Assembly: GCF_900172215.1 (NCBI RefSeq)
Contig: NZ_FWFP01000017.1
Location: 1-64,000 of the forward strand
From: Ruegeria meonggei
Lineage (GTDB): Bacteria; Pseudomonadota; Alphaproteobacteria; Rhodobacterales; Rhodobacteraceae
Length of the DNA stretch: 64,000 nucleotides
Direction of reading: 5' to 3'
The position numbers were made by a program, and so were the translations under genes. Below are positions 17,750 through 25,513 of the stretch, one piece after another. Within the stretch, counting starts at the first letter, position 1. Every line of letters begins with the position of its first letter. The notes below the pieces were generated by a model. The model did no database searches, had not been told where the DNA came from, and saw nothing but the letters and a program-made list of their open reading frames with translations.

Positions 17750-18636
17750 ATGTACCGACGCGCAAAGGTATCGTTTTGGCGGGCGGGTCCGGCACGCGAC
17801 TACATCCGATCACAATCGGTGTATCCAAACAATTGATGCCAATCTATGACAAGCCGATGGTGTATTATCCGCTTTCAGTCCTGATGCTTGCCGGTATCCG
17901 GGATATAGCGATTATCACAACACCCCACGATCAGGGTCAGTTTCAACGGGCGCTTGGCGATGGGTCGCAATGGGGTGTGTCGCTTACCTACCTGGTACAA
18001 CCTTCACCGGAGGGGTTGGCACAGGCCTATCTGCTGGCCGAGGGTTTTCTGGCAGGTGTGCCTTCAGCGATGGTGTTGGGCGACAACATTTTTTTCGGGC
18101 ACGGCCTGCCCAAACTTTTAACCGCTGCCGATCAGCGCCTGTCCGGTGCCACGGTCTTCGGGTATCATGTTGCTGACCCTGGAAGGTACGGCGTAGTCGG
18201 CTTTGCCTCGGACGGGACCGTGAATGAGATCGTTGAAAAGCCGGAAAGACCACCGTCGGACTATGCGGTAACCGGCCTCTATTTCCTAGACGGAACGGCC
18301 TGCGCCCGGGCGCGTGAAATCACACCATCAGCTAGAGGCGAACTGGAAATCACGTCACTGCTCGAACTGTATCTCGCAGACCGGCAATTGACGGTGGAGC
18401 GCATCGGCCGGGGCTATGCCTGGCTGGACACCGGGACATACGACTCGCTGCTTGAGGCTGGGAATTTCGTGCGTACTTTGCAAAACCGACAAGGGCTGCA
18501 GGCGGGCTGCCTCGAGGAAATCGCCTTTGCCCAAGGCTGGGTCACTGCCGAAGAAATTGAAAAGGCTGCGGCGCGATTAGGCAAGACGTCCTACGGCAGT
18601 TATCTCAAAAGGCTCATCGAGGACGTTTTGACCTAG
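17746..18636 (+). CDS. rmlA: glucose-1-phosphate thymidylyltransferase
   Basis: A 296-residue nucleotidyltransferase that couples glucose-1-phosphate to dTTP, the first step of the rhamnose pathway. It shows LAGGSGTRLHP (11-21), the KQLMPIYDKPMVYYPLS signature of RmlA, GDNIFFG at about 111-117, and GRGYAWLDTGTYDS near 221-234. The gene starts inside the rmlD stop (ATGA) and closes the operon. Gene order is C-B-D-A. Twenty bases after its stop comes the first parS-like palindrome, so the operon physically abuts the partition module. Confidence 0.96.
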   Translation: MNVPTRKGIVLAGGSGTRLHPITIGVSKQLMPIYDKPMVYYPLSVLMLAGIRDIAIITTPHDQGQFQRALGDGSQWGVSLTYLVQPSPEGLAQAYLLAEGFLAGVPSAMVLGDNIFFGHGLPKLLTAADQRLSGATVFGYHVADPGRYGVVGFASDGTVNEIVEKPERPPSDYAVTGLYFLDGTACARAREITPSARGELEITSLLELYLADRQLTVERIGRGYAWLDTGTYDSLLEAGNFVRTLQNRQGLQAGCLEEIAFAQGWVTAEEIEKAAARLGKTSYGSYLKRLIEDVLT

Positions 18637-18655
18637 ACCCGTACCTTGAACATCG

Positions 18656-18673
18656 TGTTTCGCGCGCGAAACA
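18656..18673. promoter_or_regulatory. parS-like palindrome, copy 1
   Basis: TGTTTCGCGCGCGAAACA is a perfect 18-bp palindrome directly after the parB stop codon side. Its 16-base core GTTTCGCGCGCGAAAC is repeated exactly at 19753-19768. Palindromes of this shape act as ParB-binding centromeres on alphaproteobacterial plasmids, and their exact sequence defines compatibility. The site also sits just past the rmlA stop. Confidence 0.75.
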
Positions 18674-18676
18674 TAC

Positions 18677-19681
18677 TCAGGCTTGAGCGCGCAGCCAGGC
18701 GCGCAGCTTCTCCGCAAAATTTTCCGAGACACCTTCCCCCGAAAGAACCAACCGGGCCCCGTTTCGGCTGATATCCATTCGAATATCTCCGATATTTTCA
18801 GATAACGGTTTCTCCGCTTGTTTCTCTGGTTGACTGTTTTTCTCTAGCGCCTGCTTCAGGAGCACAGCCTCTTCTTCGAGCGCTTGAGGTTTGTGGCGCT
18901 GAATGATCCCCGTGAGCCGCTTGGCCATGTGGGGATCTTCCTTCAACGCCTTGACCAGCGCCAGACCCAACCGCTCGGGAATGGCTGCGGCAAAGCTCAA
19001 GCAGTCATCAAGTTCGTGATACAGGACCATAAATGAACCTATCTTGGATCGTTTCGCCCTGCTCGCCGATGCGAAGAGCGCACGCAGCGCCGAAGTTTCG
19101 TCCGGATAAACGCCCTGCTCTGCGGCCCGTGCCGCGATCCGGGCGCGCTCATAATAGCTCAGCCCCACCCGAATTTCGTTTTCTTCAACCATCGCCAGAT
19201 AGGCATCCGCTGCTGACTCTGGTCGTTTCAACAGTGCCTGAACTGTAGCAAAGCGCTTTTCTCCGGTTTCAGAAAATAACGCCCGGAGGGCGCTCAAACG
19301 GCGCCAACCAGATATCAAACCGAACCGGCCCTGTTCCAGTTCCATAACCTCAATCGGTGTTTGCTGACCGCGCATCCTGAGGCTTTCAGTCAAGGCTGCC
19401 ATCTCAGTGTCGTCGACCGCCATACGATCTCGTACCAGATGTGTCTCATCCACTATTTCGAGCGGCAGGGACTGAACCATACGGCCATCAGCCCGCGCAG
19501 CGCGGAGTTCTTCCGTCAACTCCTCCAATGCCGCCTGCGCTGCTGTATCACCGGCAACCTGAGCGATTGGCGGTGGATTACGTCTGGCCCCTACCGGAGA
19601 CGCGCCCTTGGCTTCAAGCGCTGACACCGTTTCACCCAAATAGTCGGGACGGGCAGGGGTCAGTCGTTTACGCTTTACCAT
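18677..19681 (-). CDS. parB: plasmid partition protein ParB (RepB-like)
   Basis: A 334-residue ParB-family DNA-binding protein and CTPase-type clamp. A basic N-terminus is followed by a ParB N-terminal domain (about 75-165). This holds a LISGWRRLSALRAL box, matching the G-x-R-R motif of ParB/RepB, and an MVEENEIRVGLSYYERAR segment. After a helix-turn-helix region (about 175-240) comes a Lys/Gln/Glu-rich linker and a C-terminal dimerisation part. AAGGAG lies seven bases before ATG 19681. It is downstream of parA on the same strand with a 95-base gap holding a parS-like site, and another site follows the gene. It should pair with ParA to segregate the plasmid. Confidence 0.9.
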   Translation of the reverse strand: MVKRKRLTPARPDYLGETVSALEAKGASPVGARRNPPPIAQVAGDTAAQAALEELTEELRAARADGRMVQSLPLEIVDETHLVRDRMAVDDTEMAALTESLRMRGQQTPIEVMELEQGRFGLISGWRRLSALRALFSETGEKRFATVQALLKRPESAADAYLAMVEENEIRVGLSYYERARIAARAAEQGVYPDETSALRALFASASRAKRSKIGSFMVLYHELDDCLSFAAAIPERLGLALVKALKEDPHMAKRLTGIIQRHKPQALEEEAVLLKQALEKNSQPEKQAEKPLSENIGDIRMDISRNGARLVLSGEGVSENFAEKLRAWLRAQA

Positions 19682-19752
19682 ATTATTTCTCCTTGTCCCA
19701 CCGGTTTCGCCTCTGATTTCCGTGCCTTGAGTTTCCTGTCCACAGCGCTTCT

Positions 19753-19768
19753 GTTTCGCGCGCGAAAC
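19753..19768. promoter_or_regulatory. parS-like palindrome, copy 2
   Basis: GTTTCGCGCGCGAAAC is an exact copy of the core of the site at 18656-18673. It lies in the 95-base space between the parA stop and the parB start. Two identical palindromes flanking parB are strong evidence for a ParB-binding centromere. Confidence 0.78.
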
Positions 19769-19776
19769 GTTTCACC

Positions 19777-21189
19777 CTACAAACCGACCGATTTCTCAGC
19801 AGGTGCATCCGCCTGTTGCCCAAGCTCTTCGCGTCGCCAGATACCTACCAAAAGGCGTTTGAATGCAGCGTAGGTCGCATCGAAGGTTTCGCGCCCCCGC
19901 ACATAGGTTTCCCGGTTAAAATCACGGTAATCGGCTTCGTAAATACCTCTGACCTGTTCACCGGCCTGACCAATCAGTGCGGTATAGCCCTGCCAATGCG
20001 GCGAAAGCGTCGGTCCGAGATAGGCCTGCATCAAGCCTGCCAGCTCAGCCTGCTGGCTGCTGTCATAGCGCGTTATCAATGTGCGCACAGCATCCCATTC
20101 AAACGCCATTTCCTGGCGTCCGAGCGCGCGAGCGGCCATGTTCTCGCCTTCTTCGATGGACTGAAATGTGGAGTGTAGCATGTCGAAAAACCTACCGGTT
20201 GAATCAAACTCCAAGAACGATGCACCCATTGGAACCAATAGGATATCCGAGGCCGACAATCCATTGATTGTCAGATACCCCAAGGCCGGTGGTGTATCGA
20301 GAAAGACGATGTCATAGTCATCCAGCACCCCATCTTCTGCCAGTGTATCTGACAGGGCCTCCCACAACTTCCAACTGCGGCCCTGCATGCGCCAAACCGG
20401 TATCTGAAATTCAGCCCAGTAGAGATTAAGCTGGGCACCAATTAAATCGATATTCGGCCAGTGCGTAGATTGTATCAGGTCCCCACTATGTGTTTTCAGA
20501 GCTTCAGATAGTGTGTCATCGATGGGGTGAGGGGCCTCACCGCGATCAATCCTTCCTTGATTTTCCCGCCGTAAATGAGAGGCATAATGGCGGGCTAAAA
20601 GCGGGAAAACTGTTTGCCATTCATCGGTAACTTTGCCGCCAAAGATTGACGTCATAGAGCCTTGGCTGTCCAGATCGATAACTAGAACTTTATACCCATC
20701 CAAAGCAGCTGACATTGCCAGGTGAGCGCAGGTGGATGTTTTGCCCACTCCACCTTTGAAGTTAGCAACGGCAACTAGCTTTGCAGGAATGTTTTCGGGG
20801 CGATAAGGGCGATATTCTTTAGCTTTGGAACCTTCAGAGGCAAAATATACCCTGAGCCTCAGCACCTCATCCAATGTGAACCATTTGGCGCCACCCTCTG
20901 TTTCGGAAGATCCTTGGGGCAGGTCTGGATTGTTTTTAAGCACGCGCCGGAAATGGGCAGGGGCCACTGGGATCAGGTACTTGGTGATTTCCCAAGTGGA
21001 GAACATCCGTAATTTTTTTTGCCCATCTTCTTGTAATCCGCGGCTGGCAAGATCCGTCCGCCCTCGAGCGCAGGCTTCCGCGATGTCGGAAAAATCACGG
21101 GTTGCTGTTGGATCTCCAAGTTCTGCCAAGGCCGTATCAGGTGAAATGCTAAGATAGGGCGGGAGCCCTTCACGCGTGACTGCTCGCAT
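19777..21189 (-). CDS. parA: plasmid partition ATPase ParA (RepA/Soj-like)
   Basis: A 470-residue deviant Walker A ATPase that drives plasmid segregation. The N-terminal 130 residues include a winged-helix-like part (TWEITKYLIPVAP, then WFTLDEVLRLR) as in long ParA/RepA proteins that also autoregulate their operon. The ATPase has NFKGGVGKTS at 143-152, the Walker A' VIDLDSQGS at about 170-178, and FLDTPPALG near 300 as Walker B. The long form is typical of plasmid rather than chromosomal ParA. It is transcribed away from the origin and initiator gene, with parB following. Confidence 0.92.
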   Translation of the reverse strand: MRAVTREGLPPYLSISPDTALAELGDPTATRDFSDIAEACARGRTDLASRGLQEDGQKKLRMFSTWEITKYLIPVAPAHFRRVLKNNPDLPQGSSETEGGAKWFTLDEVLRLRVYFASEGSKAKEYRPYRPENIPAKLVAVANFKGGVGKTSTCAHLAMSAALDGYKVLVIDLDSQGSMTSIFGGKVTDEWQTVFPLLARHYASHLRRENQGRIDRGEAPHPIDDTLSEALKTHSGDLIQSTHWPNIDLIGAQLNLYWAEFQIPVWRMQGRSWKLWEALSDTLAEDGVLDDYDIVFLDTPPALGYLTINGLSASDILLVPMGASFLEFDSTGRFFDMLHSTFQSIEEGENMAARALGRQEMAFEWDAVRTLITRYDSSQQAELAGLMQAYLGPTLSPHWQGYTALIGQAGEQVRGIYEADYRDFNRETYVRGRETFDATYAAFKRLLVGIWRREELGQQADAPAEKSVGL

Positions 21190-21588
21190 TGAAATTCTGC
21201 CTATGTGTTACCTTTCTCATAATATATCACGAAATGCATCACATGGAAGATTTTTAGCAACAAGAAGGTCTTTTTTCTGTGCAAACCTGCTGAATATGCC
21301 TTGGTGAAGAGCTCCTTTTTGACATGGACTGAAATTTTTTAAGTTAAAAATTAGTTATTATATAGTTACAGGGAGAAGGCAGTTTTCCTAAGATCATAAT
21401 TATAAAAGGTTTTCTTCCAATATATCTGAGCAACATGATTCTGATCCCACGATAACCCGACTCTGATCCCACGAAAGGGTGACTCTGGTCCCACGATCTG
21501 ATGGGTTTACGGGTTCTGTGGATAACTTTAGGTTGGCGTCAATAAAACCACGAAAAAAGAATCGAACAAAACCTATGTGTGAGAGGAT
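21190..21588. other. origin of replication (oriV) with iterons and a DnaA box
   Basis: The 399 bases between divergent parA and the initiator gene hold the features of an iteron origin. There is an AT-rich stretch from about 21300 to 21420. Three direct repeats of TCTGATCCCACGA follow at 21440-21452, 21462-21474 and 21484-21496 (the third has G for A), each exactly 22 bases apart, two helical turns. A perfect DnaA box lies at 21517-21525 (TGTGGATAA, the reverse of TTATCCACA). The initiator most likely binds the repeats, which could also control its own promoter. Boundaries are approximate. Confidence 0.8.
21440..21496 (+). repeat. three 22-bp-spaced iterons
   Basis: Core TCTGATCCCACGA occurs three times with a constant 22-base step; extended similarity (GACTCTG before, A after) is shared by copies two and three. 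The unit sits between the AT-rich region and the DnaA box, as in iteron-controlled plasmid origins. Confidence 0.82.
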
Positions 21589-22590
21589 ATGAGCAGGGCA
21601 GATGCGCTGTTGCCGGACAGGCATCCAACGGCGGATTTTTTTGTCTGTGATGTTTTTGATGCGCTACCCAAAGACGATCTGGGTTCGATGGAGCATCCGA
21701 TGTTTTCGTTGTCCACACGTCCGGACCGGCGAATTCTGCAATATAGTCATAACGGGGTTGAGATCACGGTCACGCCAAGTGTGCGCGGGCTGGCGACGAT
21801 CCACGACAAGGACATTCTGATTTTCTGTATCTCGCAGTTGATGGCTGCCCTGAATGCGGGGCGTGCGGTCAGTCAGGTTCTGCACCTCAAAGCACATGAT
21901 CTTCTGGTCGTGAGCAACCGGGAAACGTCCGGCGACGGATACAAGCGGCTGAGAGAGGCGTTCGAGCGGCTGGCAGGGACCCGCATAACCACCAATATTG
22001 CGACGGGTGAGGTCGAAACGATCAGTGGGTTTGGCCTAATTGAAAACTGGGAGATCGTACGCCGTAGTCGGGGTGGACGGATGATAAGCGTTAGGGTGAA
22101 ATTGTCGGACTGGTTGTATCGGGCGGTGTTGGCGAAATCGGTTCTGACATTGCACAAGGATTATTTCCGGTTGCGCAAACCACTGGAGCGGCGCGTGTAC
22201 GAACTGGCCCGCAAGCATTGCGGCCGACAACCGGAATGGCGCATTTCGGTCGAGACGCTTTTGAAGAAATCAGGCTCAGCCTCGCCGCGCCGTGTGTTCC
22301 GAAAAATGATTCGGGACATGATCGCAGCGGATCATTTGCCGGATTATGAGATGACCGAGGAGCCCGGCGATATCATCTGTTTTTCTCGCCGCGGGCAGGT
22401 GATTGAGGTAACGGACCGGCCAAAACTGTCCCCCGAAATCCTAGAACAAGCCCGGGCTGTGGCACCGGGGTGGGATGTTTATGCCCTTGAGGCGGACTGG
22501 CTGGTCTATTGGGCTGCAAGTGGGCGACCGGTTTTCAAGAATGCCGGAAAGGCCTTCCTTGGCTATGTCACAAAGCGGATAGCAGGATAG
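21589..22590 (+). CDS. repA: plasmid replication initiator protein (RPA family)
   Basis: A 333-residue initiator of the RepA type found on Rhodobacterales plasmids (replication initiator protein A, RPA family). A central region reads YSHNGVEITVTPSVRG and then DILIFCISQL; further on come LVVSNRETSGDGYKRLREAF, a STL-like ATGEVETISGFGLI and VRVKLSDWLYRAVL, which together form the usual paired winged-helix layout of this family. A basic C-terminal helix follows. ATG 21589 has a close GAGAGG only two bases ahead, so the start may be slightly off. It lies just after the iterons and is divergent from parA-parB. Confidence 0.9.
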   Translation: MSRADALLPDRHPTADFFVCDVFDALPKDDLGSMEHPMFSLSTRPDRRILQYSHNGVEITVTPSVRGLATIHDKDILIFCISQLMAALNAGRAVSQVLHLKAHDLLVVSNRETSGDGYKRLREAFERLAGTRITTNIATGEVETISGFGLIENWEIVRRSRGGRMISVRVKLSDWLYRAVLAKSVLTLHKDYFRLRKPLERRVYELARKHCGRQPEWRISVETLLKKSGSASPRRVFRKMIRDMIAADHLPDYEMTEEPGDIICFSRRGQVIEVTDRPKLSPEILEQARAVAPGWDVYALEADWLVYWAASGRPVFKNAGKAFLGYVTKRIAG

Positions 22591-22617
22591 GGAATATCAG
22601 GTCTAAGGCAGAAATAT

Positions 22618-22824
22618 TCAGCCGGGATAGGCGTGCCGACGGCGAATCCAGAACCGTCGTACAGTCCGGAAGGCGCAAGCCAGAAAAATGCCAGTTGTAG
22701 TTGTTAGGCTGCCGAATAGGGCATAAACCCCCAGAGCTGTCAGAAAGGAATAACCGTAAATCAGGGCTATGGTGCCAGTAATCATGCCGGTCATGATACC
22801 CAGCCCGATGACAGCTATTACCAT
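22618..22824 (-). CDS. small two-helix membrane protein, 68 residues
   Basis: A short reverse-strand gene read from ATG 22824, which has GGAGG at a five-base spacing; the ATG at 22827 and GTG at 22836 sit too close to that site. The product has two hydrophobic segments (about 2-22 and 28-52) and a very basic C-terminus (RTVRRFWIRRRHAY), so the tail should face the cytoplasm. No family was recognised. It ends 28 bases after the initiator stop in convergent orientation. A role in plasmid biology is only suggested by position. Confidence 0.5.
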   Translation of the reverse strand: MVIAVIGLGIMTGMITGTIALIYGYSFLTALGVYALFGSLTTTTGIFLACAFRTVRRFWIRRRHAYPG

Positions 22825-23274
22825 CATACCCTCCACTTACGGTTCAGATTCTAAATGAACCTCTGGATCAGTTTTAATCGGAGGCAATGCTCCTGCTCAG
22901 CACACACTCTGTCCCGGTTTTATGACCAAATTTGGGCGTTCCGGGTTAACCTGCGGTCAACAATGCAGGTATAGACCCTGATTTAGCAAGAACTCGAAGT
23001 TTACAAGCGCAAAAGCAGCCGGTTTTTGCTGGAATCCCGGGTTGGATCAGAAAATCCGGGATTTTCCGGAAGATAAAATTTCTAAAACAAGGTGGACCAA
23101 GCCTGCCGTAAGCAGCCGATTTGTCGGATATGGCGCAGGGTGAAGTCTGTACATCCAGTGGCGTTAATACGAGTTGGCGAAATCGGGTTTGGAGCGTGCG
23201 GTTTCCGAAGGAGCTTTCATTTTAGCCTCCTTGCCAGTAACAATTTTCCATGTTTCGGATAATTTGGTTGTGTG
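22825..23274. other. gap between small membrane gene and GT2 gene
   Basis: About 450 bases with no supported gene. Reverse frames covering part of it mostly shadow the GT2 gene at 23275. The region should hold the promoters of both divergent neighbours; no clear repeat or hairpin stood out. Confidence 0.35.
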
Positions 23275-24294
23275 ATGACAAAGACTGATTTCAAAGAGGT
23301 GACAGTCAGCCTTGTCGTCCCCGTTTTCGCCGGTGAGAAATATCTGGAAGAGCTTGCGGACGCCGTTCAGGGGCTTCGCAATAAGTGGCAGGAAGAAAAG
23401 GCGCCGCTGGTGTTGGCCGAGCTGATCCTTGTTGATGACGCTGCAATCGACACCTCTCCGGATGTGATTGACCGCCTTGCCAGAGAGCATTTCTGGATCA
23501 TCCCACTGCATCTGTCCCGTAATTACGGGCAGCATGCGGCGACGGTTGCGGGTATTCTGCACAGCTGCGGTGACTGGGTTGTCACTCTGGACGAAGACTT
23601 GCAACACCCGCCGACCCAGATACCGGGTCTGCTCACCCGTGCGGCCGGTGTTGGCGCGGATGTCGTGTATGCTCAGGCGGCAACCGACGTTCATGAATCG
23701 GCTTGGCGGGATAGCACATCGCGCATTTTCAAACGCTTGATGCAATGGCTGACAGGCAATCCGAACCTGCCCCATTTCAACAGTTTCCGCCTGATCCGCG
23801 GCTCGATTGCGCGGGCAGTGGCCAGCGTGTGTGCTCATGACACGTATTTCGACATCAACCTTTCCTGGTTCACACAGCGAGTCGAGGCTTTGGAAATGGA
23901 CCTGAAGGATGAACGTTTCATCCGCGAAGGGCGCAGTGGATACAGTTTCAGATCCTTGCTGGGGCACGCGTCTCGAATGCTTTTTTCAAGTCAGATCAGA
24001 TTTCTGAACTTTGGTGTCTGGCTGGGGGTCGCGCTGTTGCTGAGCTCATTCGTGGGTGGCGTTTATTTTCTGGTCCTCAAGCTTTTGTCGCCCGACGCTA
24101 TTGCGGTTCAGGGTTGGACCTCGTTGTTTCTGGCGATTTGCCTTGCGAGCGGGCTGCTGGCGTTCATGCTGGGAGTCGTACTGAAATATCTTTCGACCCT
24201 TGTTCTCAAGGCGCACGGCAAGCCAACATTCTTTACAATAGACCGGTCACAGGATGCGCTTCTTACGGATTGGTTTGCGCAGCAGAAACCATGA
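23275..24294 (+). CDS. GT2 glycosyltransferase with two C-terminal membrane helices
   Basis: A 339-residue polyprenyl-phosphate-type GT2. It shows VSLVVPVFAGEKYL (GT2 start), LVDDAAID in place of the usual DDGSxD, SRNYGQHAAT, and a DEDLQHPP metal site near residues 106-113, where DADLQDPP is typical. Two hydrophobic helices follow at about 240-265 and 285-305. The active-site variations (DDAAID, DEDLQHPP) suggest a divergent sugar donor. ATG 23275 follows a GTG at 23272; neither has a clear ribosome site. The gene overlaps the next by ATGA, so the two are coupled. Confidence 0.85.
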   Translation: MTKTDFKEVTVSLVVPVFAGEKYLEELADAVQGLRNKWQEEKAPLVLAELILVDDAAIDTSPDVIDRLAREHFWIIPLHLSRNYGQHAATVAGILHSCGDWVVTLDEDLQHPPTQIPGLLTRAAGVGADVVYAQAATDVHESAWRDSTSRIFKRLMQWLTGNPNLPHFNSFRLIRGSIARAVASVCAHDTYFDINLSWFTQRVEALEMDLKDERFIREGRSGYSFRSLLGHASRMLFSSQIRFLNFGVWLGVALLLSSFVGGVYFLVLKLLSPDAIAVQGWTSLFLAICLASGLLAFMLGVVLKYLSTLVLKAHGKPTFFTIDRSQDALLTDWFAQQKP

Positions 24295-25232
24295 AGCTGC
24301 TGTATTGGCATGAAACTGACCAATATCCGAACGGTATCGCCGTGTTGTTTGGGACGGGGCTGGTTGGAGGGGCCATCGAACGGGCCGTCCGACAAGCTGT
24401 AAATCCCGTGGCTCAGAAAATGTCCTATGACTGGGGCAATGCCGAGACCCGGCGACAGCAATCCCAGCGCATTGAACAGGCCGCTATCGCACGGGCCGCA
24501 GATATGGAACGCCCGCAAAGCATTGCAGTTATCTGGGCGGCGGGGCAAAGCGGTTTCGGTTCGACCCTGGAAGATATGCAGCAAGAGTTGGAGACCTTGA
24601 AAGACGTGCTTGCACTGGCTGGGCGCCTAGCCGCTGCCCTGCCGCAAGCAGTGCATTGCCTGCATCATGTCAGCTCGTCTGGCGGTCTTTTCGAGGGGCA
24701 GGTGGCGTGCGGGCCGAAGGCGGAGCCAAGGCCGCTTAGGCCGTATGGATCCGGAAAGATGTTGCAGGAACAAGCGGTTATCACCATGCCTGAGGTTGCC
24801 CGCCATCACATATACCGGCTGACAAGCGTGTACGGCCACAATCCCAGTGGGCGGGCCGGTCTGATTCCCACTCTGATGACCAATGCCATAAAACGGCGCC
24901 CATCTTATATTCAGGGATCGTTGTCTACGCTCAGGGATTACGTGCTTGCCGAGGATGTGGGCCGCTTTATGTCCAGAAACATTCTTTTGCCCGGAGATGA
25001 GACAACGTGCACGCATCTCATTGCGCAGGGCCGACCGGCGTCAATCTTCGAGATCGTTCAGATGGTGAAGAAAGCGGTTAATATGCCGCTGCACCTGCAG
25101 ATTGATCCGCACCCCTCCAACGCACGCAGCATGAGCTTTCTGCCCTCTGCAACGCCGGAAGGCTGGCGGCCGACGCCACTGCTGACCGGGATCGCGCAGG
25201 TGGCGCAGGACGTCCGGCTGTCTCTGCTCTGA
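24291..25232 (+). CDS. NAD-dependent epimerase/dehydratase-like protein (extended SDR)
   Basis: A 313-residue Rossmann protein starting at ATG 24291 inside the stop of the GT2 gene. The nucleotide loop LFGTGLVGGAIERAV (about 17-31) is a looser form of GxxGxxG and is not at the very start, as an N-terminal strand with KLLYWHET precedes it. The catalytic pair appears as YGSGK (about 153-157) and HHVSSSGG carries the Ser. LRDYVLAEDVGRF matches the late substrate region of epimerases. It probably modifies a nucleotide sugar used by the upstream GT2; the specific reaction is not clear. The variant loop makes NAD binding uncertain. Confidence 0.7.
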   Translation: MKLLYWHETDQYPNGIAVLFGTGLVGGAIERAVRQAVNPVAQKMSYDWGNAETRRQQSQRIEQAAIARAADMERPQSIAVIWAAGQSGFGSTLEDMQQELETLKDVLALAGRLAAALPQAVHCLHHVSSSGGLFEGQVACGPKAEPRPLRPYGSGKMLQEQAVITMPEVARHHIYRLTSVYGHNPSGRAGLIPTLMTNAIKRRPSYIQGSLSTLRDYVLAEDVGRFMSRNILLPGDETTCTHLIAQGRPASIFEIVQMVKKAVNMPLHLQIDPHPSNARSMSFLPSATPEGWRPTPLLTGIAQVAQDVRLSLL

Positions 25233-25513
25233 TTTGGATTGATGGATTGGCAATCGGGCCATCAGCTTTGTCTCTGAAATTGAAACTATTGCGTTATAAT
25301 GAGGCAATTGACGCGCCTGCTGTCAGCGATCCGGGGCGCGCGCGTCACGATCTGGTTGCCGCATTGAAAACCAATCGTGCTAGGGTATGCTCATTAAGGC
25401 GGATTTAGGGAATTTGTTTCCAGAGGGTGGTTTCCGACAGGTGCTCCGGTTCCGTAGACTGATTTTAAGGCATTACGCCAATTTCAAAATTCGCAAAACA
25501 GCCTTGTGGCACC

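Noticed and set aside
23164..23967. 267-codon reverse frame over the GT2 gene at 23275
   Set aside because: It lies antisense to a clear GT2 with all motifs, has no ribosome site and its translation looks random (Arg/Gln/His-rich).
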